Part shown: positions 34,447 through 46,600 of the stretch, in pieces
Layout: each line of letters opens with the position of its first letter
Position numbering within the stretch: position 1 is the stretch's first letter
Source: Euwallacea fornicatus
Taxonomy: Eukaryota; Arthropoda; Insecta; Coleoptera; Curculionidae
Assembly (NCBI RefSeq): GCF_040115645.1
Contig: NC_089564.1
Span: 1,860,001 to 1,924,000, forward strand
Direction: 5' to 3'
DNA: 64,000 bases
Translations under genes and position numbers: made by a program
The notes under the pieces: generated by a model
What the model saw: the letters and a program-made list of their open reading frames with translations, nothing else
What the model was told of the DNA's origin: nothing
Database searches by the model: none

Positions 34447-36006
34447 TCACTTATTTTTGTTGTTTCTATTTTCTAAAACATAACGTTGAATTTCTGTTTG
34501 AACAATGTTTAAAGCTTGAACACATTTAGTGCCAACATCGTTAAAACTCACAAATCGATTCACTTTATCCACTAAATCCAATGCAATCCAAGCTGTGGGC
34601 ACTGCAGTAAGATCGTCTTCGTGCTCATCAATCACATCACTTTCATCACCTTCTTCGGGTCCGCGTCCTGAAGAAACGATCTCTAAATCGGAAGGAACAT
34701 CAGCAACCACTAAGTCATCATCTACTGACATAAAGTCAATTAAATCTTCATTTGCGAACAATGTTACTGAATTTTGCGTTTTCCATTCCTCCATGTCTGT
34801 GTCATTTGTGGATTCTCGTAGTTTTTGGGATTCTATCCGTTCAACAAGCGGCAATTCGTCTTCATCAAATTCATCGCAGGATAAACCTGAATGTCGAAAA
34901 CAATTTAAAATTGTTATGCTGTCTATTTGCCGCCAGGCATTTACCAACATCATTATTGCGTCTAGAACTGTAACTTTTAGCAGTATATTGTCATCTGCAG
35001 CACAAACTAATTTTAGAAGAAGTTGTTGCCTATAATAAACTTTTAAAGACCGTATAACTCCTTGATCCATTGGTTGCAGTGTGGCTGTTATATTCGGTGG
35101 TAGGAACACCACTTCAATGTTCCGCAATCTCAAAGACTTTGAGTGAGCAGGGCAATTATCTATCAAAAGCAAAATTTTTCTGTTAGTCTCATGTAGTTCT
35201 TTGTCCCAATCTTCTAAAATGTTTTTAAAAATTTCTGCGGTCATCCACGCTCGATCGTTTGCAAAATAAGTTACAGGAAGATTATTAACATTGGTGTTCT
35301 TGAAACATTTGGGAGAAACAGATTTACCGATAACGGTAAGTTTTTTTTTCTCGCTGCCATCCATATTTGCGCAAACAAAAACGGTTAATCTTTCTTCGGA
35401 TACTTTTCCTCCAGAGCAACGTTCACCTTTGAATTTCATAGTTTCATCTGGTGTCATTTTGAAAAATAAACCCATTTCATCGCCATTAAAAATGTCGCAT
35501 GTATTGTATTTTTGCCATAGTTTAGGCCACACACTGTTGATCCAGTCACTGGTAATTTCACTAGATATACTTGCCGACTCTCCATGAATTTTCCCAGAAC
35601 TAATGTTGTATCTTCGCTTAAATCTATCAAGCCAACCGCGAGAAATACCGGAAGTCTTTTTATCATTTTCTGAATTGATATTCTCACGCATTTTCTTCAA
35701 CTCTGTTGCTTTTTCTTTTAATATGTTTCCCGTAATGGGAACGTTTTCGCTTCTTTTTATGGAAAACCATTTTAATAAGTCTTTGTCCACGTTTGGGTGT
35801 TTTGATTCACGTAATCTTTTGAATTTTAACGAGTTCACATGTTGTACGTTTACATATTTTTCCCGATTTTTCCATATGGTGGAAACAGTGGAACTTGTCA
35901 ATTTATATTGACAACAAATGGCAACATTTGTGGCGCCATTTTGTAATTTGTGAATAATTTCTAGTTTCTTATCTAATGTTAACGATTTACGTTTAACTTT
36001 TTCCAT
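34447..36006 (-). CDS. Tigger/pogo-type transposase or domesticated derivative, intact ORF
   Basis: A single uninterrupted 519-residue frame. Residues 1-60 form a CENP-B/psq-type helix-turn-helix (KRKSLTLDKKLEIIHKLQNG). Residues about 70-140 form a Tc5-type second DNA-binding domain with GWLDRFKRRYNIS. Residues about 165-350 are the DDE_1 catalytic core with candidate acidic residues D176 (FNGDEMG), D283 (LLIDNCPAHS) and D314 (QPMDQGVIRS). The D283-D314 spacing fits the pogo/Tigger group. The C-terminal third is acidic. Because all three acidic residues and the full length survive, it could be a young transposon or a domesticated gene. I could not define a convincing pair of terminal inverted repeats. 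Confidence 0.9.
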   Translation of the reverse strand: MEKVKRKSLTLDKKLEIIHKLQNGATNVAICCQYKLTSSTVSTIWKNREKYVNVQHVNSLKFKRLRESKHPNVDKDLLKWFSIKRSENVPITGNILKEKATELKKMRENINSENDKKTSGISRGWLDRFKRRYNISSGKIHGESASISSEITSDWINSVWPKLWQKYNTCDIFNGDEMGLFFKMTPDETMKFKGERCSGGKVSEERLTVFVCANMDGSEKKKLTVIGKSVSPKCFKNTNVNNLPVTYFANDRAWMTAEIFKNILEDWDKELHETNRKILLLIDNCPAHSKSLRLRNIEVVFLPPNITATLQPMDQGVIRSLKVYYRQQLLLKLVCAADDNILLKVTVLDAIMMLVNAWRQIDSITILNCFRHSGLSCDEFDEDELPLVERIESQKLRESTNDTDMEEWKTQNSVTLFANEDLIDFMSVDDDLVVADVPSDLEIVSSGRGPEEGDESDVIDEHEDDLTAVPTAWIALDLVDKVNRFVSFNDVGTKCVQALNIVQTEIQRYVLENRNNKNK

Positions 36007-36329
36007 AGTTTGTGCTGAGAAGTTTTAACACGCACTGATCAACAAGTCACAATTATAATATTTCCTTGTGTGAAGATTTCGAATATTGGCTGAGGAACGA
36101 AAACTGAAAACTAAATGCAATTCCAGCGTTTGGAAAACTCTTAAAAAACAACAATCTAAGTTTAAGAGCGTCGAAATTTTTTGTGGAAACTCGTATTTAA
36201 TTTTCGCCTAAACATCTGTCGGCACTACGACGCCTTTCTTTAACTTTGATCTTTTATGCTGACGGCTCGTTTGATGTTTGGTTACCAAGCTTGCTCGTTG
36301 TCCGAATATTTATATACTATTTATTTTGT

Positions 36330-36500
36330 CATATTAAGACTCACAAATGTGCTCGTTCTAAACGATGCCTCGTTATATGCAAGCTCGTTATAAACAAACA
36401 CAAATTCATGTGTTTATACTGAACTTTTCACAGGATTTTATAAATTGGACGGTATAACCGTGATCTCGTATTAAGCGTGTTCGTATTAAACTATAGTCCG
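36330..36500. repeat. Candidate right terminus of the Tigger-like element with CTCGTTATA-type repeats
   Basis: Upstream of the transposase start, the + strand carries repeated CTCGTT-type words: GCTCGTTCTAAACG, CCTCGTTATATGC, GCTCGTTATAAAC, then TCTCGTATTAAGC and GTTCGTATTAAAC. Read outward, such words recall pogo/Tigger terminal and subterminal repeats. The exact end is unclear, near 36490-36500. Confidence 0.4.
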
Positions 36501-37288
36501 TCTCCCAATATAAAAGATGCATGTAAACAAACCAAACGCGTGATTGTTAGGTCGGTCGGCGCTGATTGGTTGGTTGCGTTGTCCCAACGACAGCTATTCC
36601 ACAACTGTGACGACATTTTACAGGGTTGAACTTGTTTCATTTTGAATGAAAAATGTTTATTGCCGACATTACAAGGTGGATAGTAATTTAGCTGATAATG
36701 TCCTTTTAGTGCACTAGGATTTCGTATTAGCAGTTGTTCATAAATATAATTTAATAAAAGAGCTTGTTTCAAAACCTTTTTCAGTATAACAGTGGTGTGG
36801 CTACGGTCCTGTTCAATACTCTCGTCGTGAGCGGATCACGTGAATGTGGCATGCATTTGTTTACATGAATATTTCATCTTCGAGAAACAAAGTATAGTTC
36901 TACTGTGTACATTTGTAACAGGTTGTCCAGTTCAGGGCACGATTGAAACACATTTAAACATGAATTTTACTTTGATTATATTATTCTTGTTATTGGCACC
37001 TACATATGTGGATCTAGAAAAACAGAACTTCATTTGAATTAACGCTTGACTGTCTATCTCTTTACAGTTTTCGAGCCTAACAATTCTCGGAATCACTGAG
37101 CAGGGGATGTAAATTTTGTATGGTTTGTAATTAAATTTATTTACAACGTCCAATTGAAACAATCGAATTAATTAATTTAGCAGATATTATTTCGTTAAAA
37201 AAAAACTTGAATACAAAGTTGTATCTCCAAACACTTGGAGCTGGTTTTTGAACACAACGCTACGAAGTAAGGCTTTTTCACAAACAAT

Positions 37289-37407
37289 AATCTGGATCGG
37301 GTTGATTCCTAGCAACTAATTTTCAACCAATCGGATTTATCCTGGATGACAGCTAGCCAATCCGATAAGTTGAAACTCAGCTGATAAGGATCAGTCTGAT
37401 CCAGATT
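37289..37407. repeat. 119 bp imperfect hairpin (MITE-like) upstream of the anoctamin gene
   Basis: The left arm AATCTGGATC...TTTCAACCAATCGGATT pairs with the right arm AATCCGATAAGTTGAAA...GATCCAGATT. The arms are about 50 bp with scattered mismatches around a loop of about 20 bases. It lies 220 bp before the first coding exon of the anoctamin gene. It may be a small non-autonomous transposon or a structured promoter-proximal element. Confidence 0.7.
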
Positions 37408-37627
37408 CCGAAAACACGTTTGGAAGTTAACTCAGCTGTTTATGACATATAAAGTCAATAAACAGAAACGCCGGAAAATTTCTGTAAGAAAAAAAAAATT
37501 GGGGTATGAAAAATCAAAGTGATTTCTCAAGCGAAGTGTTATCAAGTTCCAGGCACTATAATGATTTTTTGATTAGCATCTCGAATTTCTAATTATTCGC
37601 CACCCAGCCACAATAAGTTCGATTGTT

Positions 37628-40600
37628 ATGGAGACGATGTCGGACGTAAAACAGGAAAATTCAGAATCTATTGATCAATCTGCAATACGTCGAAGAAAAC
37701 TTGTGAAATGTGCCAAACAAACATTGGAACAAGGTAAGAAGACAAGGACGGGGCTTTACAATAGGCATATTATAATAGGAATATGGCTTTCATAATAATG
37801 GTGATGATCAAAAGACTTGGCAGTAAGCAGTAAACTGAAAACTTAAAACGGGCGTTGATTAAGTTATTTATTCTTTATCATCAAACATCAAACTGACAGT
37901 TGATAACAGAAGAATATATCCAAAATTTGCCTCCTTTATTTCAATGTCTACATAAATTTTTTTTGTAATGATTTCCCTTTGTTACGGTTCCTTTATTTAA
38001 GGATAATGTCAACGAAAGCTCTTATATATATATATACCTATTATTATACCCCCATTATACATAATGAAAATTTTATGGTTTCACCTCAAGTTTCTCTTAA
38101 CAACAGAAAGTAGTCGGTAATTATAAAGTAATTAAAGTGTGGTGTTTCTATTCCATTCAGTTACTGCTTTTGATACACAATAGACACTGAGTTGTATTTG
38201 TTCAAAATGATGTAGTTGTCAAGCATAAGCTCTATTTTGCATATACACTGGATGTAATGATCCATGTATACAGGCTATTCTGGATAAGAGTGCATTGTAC
38301 AGGGATCTCATCAACCACAATAATATAAGAGATAGGGAAGTGGTAAAATTAGAGAAAAGCTCCACCTTTCTGTGTTCTGTAAAATCATGTTTTCAAATTT
38401 GAAAAATATTCAGTGAATCTAAAGTTATTTGAGAAAAACTGGATCTTTTAAATTCTATTTTCACTATTTTCTGATTTTATTCCAAAAGAAATGTTAAAAT
38501 AAATTTCACAATCTCATTGTCACTTTTTATCCTCTATGAAGATGCTGTATTCAGATTTTTGATCCAACTTCTTGTTCAGAACAACTTGTACATGTAGTCT
38601 GGGCGACGCTATGTATCTACCAGTGATAATGGTTAGATATTTGGAAGTTTCCAATTAAAAATATCCGTTGCAAACTAATGGTAGTGTTACAACCTTCTAT
38701 TCTTCAAATGTACCTCCAATTGTTGGCTCAGCTAAAATTGAAATCTCTAAAATTTAGAGTTTTTAAGAAAGTGTGAAAGAGTCACTTATTGGAATATGTA
38801 CACAAAACGACAAAATCAAAATATATCAGATGCCATACATGAGTTCCCTTATATACATACCCCAGCCTTAACTTTATTTTACACAACTGTTCAAGTTAAT
38901 AAAGGTCCTCTTGCATGTAGGTGTGTGTATGTGTTTATGAGGTGTTACAAATATCTAATGTTTACTGCAATTTAGTTGTAATGGATGTGGGGTAGCTTAT
39001 GTTGTTGCCATTCAAATCTAGAATCACGAATCCAGACATTTTTATAAATTTATTCAATGATTTTTTATGAAGTCAGCTTTGAAAGGCTTTAACTGAGATA
39101 AGATGCAAGTATTTTTTAAAATAATATTACATGGTATATACATGCTTGAAAATTGAGATTCCTGGAAAAGCCAGAAAGAAATTTGCCTTAAACACATTTT
39201 CTCAATTGGTTTAAGAATGTGATTCAATTTGGTTATGTAAAACAAGTTTTTAGTTAGTGTTAGTACTTTTTCCCAGAATCAAACTGCGAGTTTCGACAAG
39301 AAGTATGTGATTCCGTAATAAGTGACCTTAAAGTGCGTCTAAGTCACAATACCTACCCAATATCTTCAGGACGTCACACACAGATGACAACTTATCATCC
39401 AAATTCTTGGTGTATAAATTTTATAATAAACTTCGATCCAACTGCAAGTTCAAGACACCCGTAGAATCGCTTATTAATATATGTATCCCGTTCCTTCAGT
39501 GTGCGTTCTAATAACATTTAAAGTAAATTCATTAAGTTTTATCCATATTCAGACTTAGTTTCTTCTGGAAGAACCAATATTCTAATTGGTCAAAATGACA
39601 CTTACACAACTTCTCCAAAAGTTCAGCATTTATTAAACAGGTTGCATGCGTGCGATATTTGATTTGCAACTTCAAATAACATTTGCTTACACACCATAAA
39701 GGTATAGTAAAGTGGTTTTATCGCACCCACGTGCGAACTGAAAGTAGCGTTTTACTGCAGGTGTGCTGTAAAAAATTTTATCACATGTAAATTTAAGTGG
39801 CATGAGCCAGTGTCAGAACTTTTGTGGGTATTTTATATTAACATGCTTGTAGTAAAACCTGTTATCCTACGGTGCGTGTAAAAATTTCATTGTGTTTTAA
39901 TATTTAGCTAAAGTTACAGAATGCAATTAAATTGGCATTCATGCACTTGTAGAAAAGATCCATTTTTGCATTTGTTAGGTAAATAAACATTTATATACGG
40001 ATTATCGTTGTGGGCAAAAAGCACGAATAGCAGTATAAAATAATAGATCTAAATTTTTTTAATATGAGTGAAAGGGTTTTTTTCCTAGTTTTTTTACGCG
40101 ATAATACTAGTAGTACTATACAGTGCGTTTCATTAAAGAAATGAAATTTTTAGAATTCCTAGAGTTTCTGATCACTTGATTTTATTTTGCATGTATATCT
40201 AGAAACTTAAAAAAACTTCAAGTTGCCTATTTAAATTTCTTAGTTCTCAAAATATAAGCCTGTACATTCCCTTAGATTGAAACTTCGAAGTCACGTTTGA
40301 TTTCAATTCATAGGCCTCTAATTTTTTTATGCAATTTGTAGCCTCTGAGTTACTAAAGAAAAAGATCCCTTGTGCTGGCCATTTTTTGGCGCCAAAACGA
40401 TTGTGGCTCAAACGAGTATCAACCCCAAACTGTGATGTTGTTATGTGTTTTCCACCAAATACCGACGACCAGTTTTTGCTGTGGCTTCTTCCAAAATTAA
40501 AACAATCATCAGGGTTATCTATACATGTGCGTCATCATGCCTCTACACACACCAGTGCATTTTATGTTACAGCTTCACCTCAAGTGTAAGTGAAAGAGAC

Positions 40601-43600
40601 AGTAACTCCACATAATATTTTACATTTAGAAAATAACTGGGGATAAATAAAATATCAAACTGTATTTTGTATGTCAGGCTTTGCAGAGCTGCTGAAGAGT
40701 ATCACTTATCAAAATCCCTAAAAGAGTCAAAAGGTGGTGGGTTGAAAGAGTTTTTTGTACACCACTATGATACTTATGAAGGTTCCGAAAATGAAGCTAA
40801 TTTCTTTACAACTGAGGAAAGACAATGGCTGGTTCTTCGACTATTGGAAGGTGTCAGAGCGAAAAAGGAAGATATAGGCGCCATTTCAAATTTGAGATTA
40901 TTGGAAGGGCAACCAATAGGTATGTGATGCATATATTTATAAAATATATGTATGTATTAATTACTTGGATAAATTATGTGAGCTTGTTGTTTCTTTTACT
41001 ATATATACGATGTTCAACCCTTCGTACTAATTGTTATGGTTTATTATTAATGCTTATATTATTTATTAATTATTTTTACATTCAAGTTCCAAAATGTTTA
41101 ATTGCTGGCGTAATATCCCAAGTCTTTCCAATTCATGAGTCTGGGAGCTTAGAGAGATTACAGCAAATATGGGTTCAGGACATCTGTGCAAAACAACCTT
41201 TGGGTAAGCTCAGATTATATTAAACTTTCAAATAAAAATAGCCTATAATCCTGTATATAAATTAATTAAAATATCAAGAAAGAGTTAGAGTCGAAGAAAA
41301 AGTTACAGATGTAAAGCTGGTTTAATTACGAAAAAGTGTCACGTTTTAATGCTCATTAAGAGTGGAGTACATCTTGAACGTTTTTTCAGAAATATCCCTA
41401 AAAAAGTGAAAACATGTCCATTAAAGAACTGATATGCAGCGAAAACTGTGAGTTCGATTGTAATGAAACTTGTTTTATTGACATTTCTTGACTTGACTCA
41501 TCTCTCCGTAGCATTCCAACGTAGTAAATATATTAATAATTTGTTGATAATTTTGATAGAAATGGTGGAATAGATAATGAATATTGGTCAGACTCTGGGT
41601 TACTGTGGAAACTCGCTTGGTGTTAAAGTTAACTGTACATTGATAGTTTGGCGTTTAGTTGAGCAACTTTTTCTGTGAATGAGAACGATTCTAAGCAGAA
41701 ACTAGAAATTTGTAACTAACTTTGATATTTTGCATTTAGATGAAATAACTGAATATTTTGGGGTCAAAATTGGCATGTACTTTGCCTGGTTAGGGCATTA
41801 TACTACTGCTTTGAGTATTCCAGCCGTAGTGGGGTTTTTATTTTGGGTAAGTATTTTTAATATGAAGATTAAGGACTACACTACACTACTTTCCAATCTT
41901 GCAAATTCAACCAAATTAATAGTTTTTAAAAGTGTATACAGCATGCAACAAAACATCGTATCGCCAATTTTCAATATTTATTTTTCATTGAGTACACTTG
42001 TGTGGAGAGAAACATCTAACATTGATTTTATCAACAGTTATCGACATAACAAAATTTGCGCGCATTTCTTCAACTTTTATCTTCACCGTACGTATAACAA
42101 TGAATTTTTTTATAGAACGCTGGTATAGTCTGCTTATATAACTCGCGGCGATGTTCTGTTGCACGTAAACTAATACAAATTCTTATATAATAAATATAGA
42201 CGCGCAGTGAGAACATGCTGTAAGACGGTATTGCAATACCGTGCTTTGATGAATGTCTGTATGCGTCTTTACAGAATAATTAAGATTTCTATTAACAGAA
42301 AAAAAATTAAAAATCGGTTCGTTTGAAATTAAATCGACTTCATGTAAATATTTAACTTTGATATTTTTTGTTAATTCCCCATTGTGTGAATGTACTGATC
42401 GTTTCTGCAAATGATCCAACACGTCTTCTCTACAATACCAACGATTTTTAGTTAACGTGCACGAGCAAACATCAAACAATCCAAGACGTAGGCTACGTAT
42501 TATTTTCTATTTTTAACGTCGTTTGGGTAACCACATATCTCCAAGCGTGGAAAAGGTATTCAGCCGAGTTAGCCTTCAGATGGGGTACTTTAGATCAGAG
42601 AGATGATTTGCTAGCTGAACCTAGACCTTTGTTTAGAGTGAGTTGATAGTAAGCTTTTTATAGTTTATCTACCTTCCTGTTTTACTTTTACCAATACTTA
42701 TATTTGTATTTAGTCAAGAAACCGTTTTAGAAGTTTTTTTTTATCATAAGATTATTTCACCTCTTTGTCTATTAGGCCGAGCATTTTAGGCAATTAGTTG
42801 AAATTTTAATTTAGCTTCTTTTTATAATATAGAGTATCTCAAAAGTTTTTGGGAAACCGTTTAAAGTTTATTTGTCAAGGGCACATGTTTGAGAAATTAT
42901 GGCGAAGTGAAATAATTTACAATAAAACCCGAAGTATTATGAAACAATATATTATATATGCATATATAGTTTCATTAAAGAGTCTAGCACCCATTATCTG
43001 CGTATCGATTTTTTCTGAAACCGTTTCTGAATTGTGATCATTCCCACACTTTTGAAAGACACTGCATATTTTATATAATTTCAGCTTCAAGCATTAGCAA
43101 TTTCACGTAGTGTTTTTAACATGTCGTCGTACAGCTACCGCGACATGTTATTGTTTGTTCCCAGGGACCGTTGAGGCCTAGCCCCGTCACAGGAAGGCTC
43201 GAGCCTCATCACCCCGTATGGAAAAGACACATTTATCGCTACTGCGTCTCTGTTCCTGTGATAGCAGTGTCTTTGTTTACTGTCTTTGTCGCCATGATTA
43301 TTTCGTTACAAATCCAGGTAAAAATAAACCGAGTTCTTACTGTTAGTGACAATTTGCGTCTGACACGATAAGTTTTAATTATAGGACTGGTGGGATGCCT
43401 TTTTAACCAACCGAGGTTTGCCTCTTTGGTTAGGATATATTCCCAAAATCATGTTGGCCGTTGTGATATCACTCATGGATGAGGCCTATTTCAAAATCGC
43501 TGTATGGCTGAATGATAAAGGTGAGTGGAATTAATTGATATTGTAATTTTAATTAACATTAATTTGTTGTTGTACCTATACAAATTACAACGTATTGTTT

Positions 43601-46600
43601 TCTCTATTGCTGCTCAGAGAATTATCGTCTAGAGACTAAATACGAAAATCATCTTATCGGAAAGGTTGCGTTGGTTGGTATTTTGAGCTTTTACATACAA
43701 ATTATTTTTGTTTTTTTATGTGGCATTTGTTCTAAGACGTTTCTGCGAGAATCTATTAACCATTTTCGAACGTAATTTTGACATAATGCAAGTAGTTATG
43801 TCTTAGAAAGAGCAAACAAGTTTCATTGCTTTTACTTTGTAATATAAATCTGTTTCCGACATATTTACAAAAGTTTCTTACTGCTATTTCAGTTTCAATT
43901 TGTCAACTCGTTCCTGTCTTTATTTTACATCGCTTTCTATCTGCAAGACCAGGCAAGGCTTAAAGAGGTAAGTTACTTTCGTTTTTTGAATTTTGAACCT
44001 CTATCCACCTTAAGCTTTCAACATTTTACCCCATTTTACAATATATTTATTTTTCAAACTGTTATCTAAACTACTGAACAAAAAAACAAAAGACTATTTT
44101 TGGGAAGATTTTGTTACATTAAAATCAGATAAAAAGGTGCGGTTTCACCATGAATTCAAAAGGGTGAATACAAAACTTATCTCTAAGTTGTGAAAGTGTT
44201 TTACTTTTTCAGCTATGAGATTGAACACGATCTAAGGTATGACAGTATAATTTTTAAATTGTGACAAGTAAAAACAAGTTATGGTTTAGAGATTAACTTA
44301 ACCTAAGGTTGGTGCAATGGAAAAAACATTATTCCGGTTCAAATATACTAGGTAGTTTTTAAAGAGATATTTTTAATCTTCATTTGATAGTTTTTCGTGC
44401 TTCTCGTCTCTTATTGATGCAGACGTCCAATTGAATTGTAATTATCATGAAAACATTTCAAGACGTAAATAGACTTACTAAAGAATATGAACGATTGCAT
44501 AGAAATGTCGAAGGTTGAATTATGCATTTTGTTAATTAAGGCGGTCTTGCGAATTGCAAAAACAAGGGTTTTATAGGTATTTTTCAGTATAAATTTTCGG
44601 TATACCTATATAATGTTTATGTTTATATTTGCAGCAATTGGCAGCTCTGCTGATTTCAAGACAAGTGATAGGGAACCTAAAGGAGTCAGTTCTCCCATAT
44701 GTGTTGGAACATCTTCGTTTGGCCAAAATGAGTTTTGAACTTTGGGGCGCATTGAGTCCTTTGTGCACAAAACCGCCGCCGGGCGAAGGTAAGTTTATTT
44801 TTATAGTAGCAGTACAGCATCTTATGCAATAATTTGCGCTTTTTTTCTCCGATTACTGGTACCGGACAATGAACAAAATTGTAATGTTAGGTAATATACA
44901 GCACTGCGTTTGTTTTGAAAACAATAAACAATTGTATTGACGGATTTTTATTAACTTTTCGAATTTAATTTAAAACTTACCAAGTATATATACTTTACGC
45001 TTGCACATCTTGCCAAATTGGAGAGCTCTTTGAAAGTTTTTCTCATGAAATATTCCACTTTCCAGGATTCTAAAGTTCTAAAAGTAATGGCACACTTACT
45101 CACAAAGAAAAGGAAGTAATATTCAAGTTTAATATGTATTATAGTTACAAATTACTATTTATCATCACTAATTTACTTATCTAATCTATATATTTTAAAG
45201 AATTATGCAGGTACTTTCAATAGACCCCTCTTTATAAGGCGTTGGTTAAATAGATAACAATGATGAGTGAGTAAAACATTTTTTTTTGTTTATTCCCTGG
45301 ATTCCTTAAATTAAAATGAGTATATGTCTGGTTAAGTGAAATTCGATCAATAAATATTATATTGGTTGGATATGTTTTTTTTTTAGCAAAACATTCACAC
45401 GGGGCCTTTTAAAGCAATTTAGTCAACATGATCTTGTATTGAACAGGTTTTTAATTTTCAAAATAGAGTACGTTGAGTTGTATTTGCTTATTTTAGGCAG
45501 TTTCGCTTTCAGATTCTACTTTTTTACTTAAATTTTTCACTGTGAGTTATCTATTTACATTATCAACTAACTATTAAATTAAAAAGTATGACATGTTTCA
45601 CTGCGTTATTTTCAGGCTAATTTTCTATTTACAGCGTTTTAAATTGCTATTTCTCCTCGTTTTCAATAATTTTTTTGTACATGATATTTATATCGTATTC
45701 TATTTTTATTATAGCTGCTGAGGATTCAGATAAGCAATCAGAAACACCGAAAGAGGAGGATGGACGTGAGATTCAACTGTCCGAAAAAAGGAGCATGAGT
45801 CAGGCGGAATTAGAGAGCTCATTATACAAGGTGAGTCATGATGGTTTAAACTATTTAGTTAAGGTTAGCGCGACTTAAAATGAGGTTAAAAATGTGACAC
45901 AAACTTTCATTAAAATTTTTCAATTTGTCTGTTTTATTACATACGTAACTAAATGTATATGCACATTGATCAAATAAAATTTCTGTATATTTACTTTTAT
46001 TCGTTTATCGGATATTTAAGTTTGAACATTGGGTCGTTCCAAATAGTTTTCAGCAGTAGTAATGCAAGGGTTGTCGAACAGAACTATTAATGTATCTTAC
46101 AAGCCGCTTTATGTTACCAAATGTTTTCATTCGTTAAATATGCAAGGCCACTACTTAGACGATTTAATCTTCAGGAAAAATAGATTACACTTTTAAGATA
46201 TTTTTGCTTTATAGTAAACTTTTTTCATATTACCAAGGAGTATATTGTTATGAGTTATGATTCAAATATTTATAATTTCAAATCCAAGCTGTCGTGCACT
46301 ATAAACAAGATTACGCTGATTTTAACTAATTAAAGTAAACATCATCAATATTTATATCATTAAATTTAACTTTATATATTATAAAACAGTTTACCTTAAG
46401 AAAATTTTAATAGTTCTTTACTTTCCATGGTCTGAAGATTATGTACCCTAAGTAGTAACCTTATGTCATAGCGTGTATTATTGAAATTAGTAAACACAGA
46501 TCTTTTCATGTCATGTAAAAATATATTGTCTTATTAAAAAAAGCTCCCTGTCATTTTAGCTAATTTCCACCACCAATTTGCAAAAATGATTCCATATTCA

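Noticed and set aside
34529..35911. Plus-strand frames opposite the transposase
   Set aside because: Ser- and Phe-rich antisense shadows of the 519-codon minus-strand frame.
42183..42479. Minus-strand frame of 98 codons in the Ano8 locus
   Set aside because: It overlaps the start of an Ano8 exon (42452-42637) on the other strand and has no family features.
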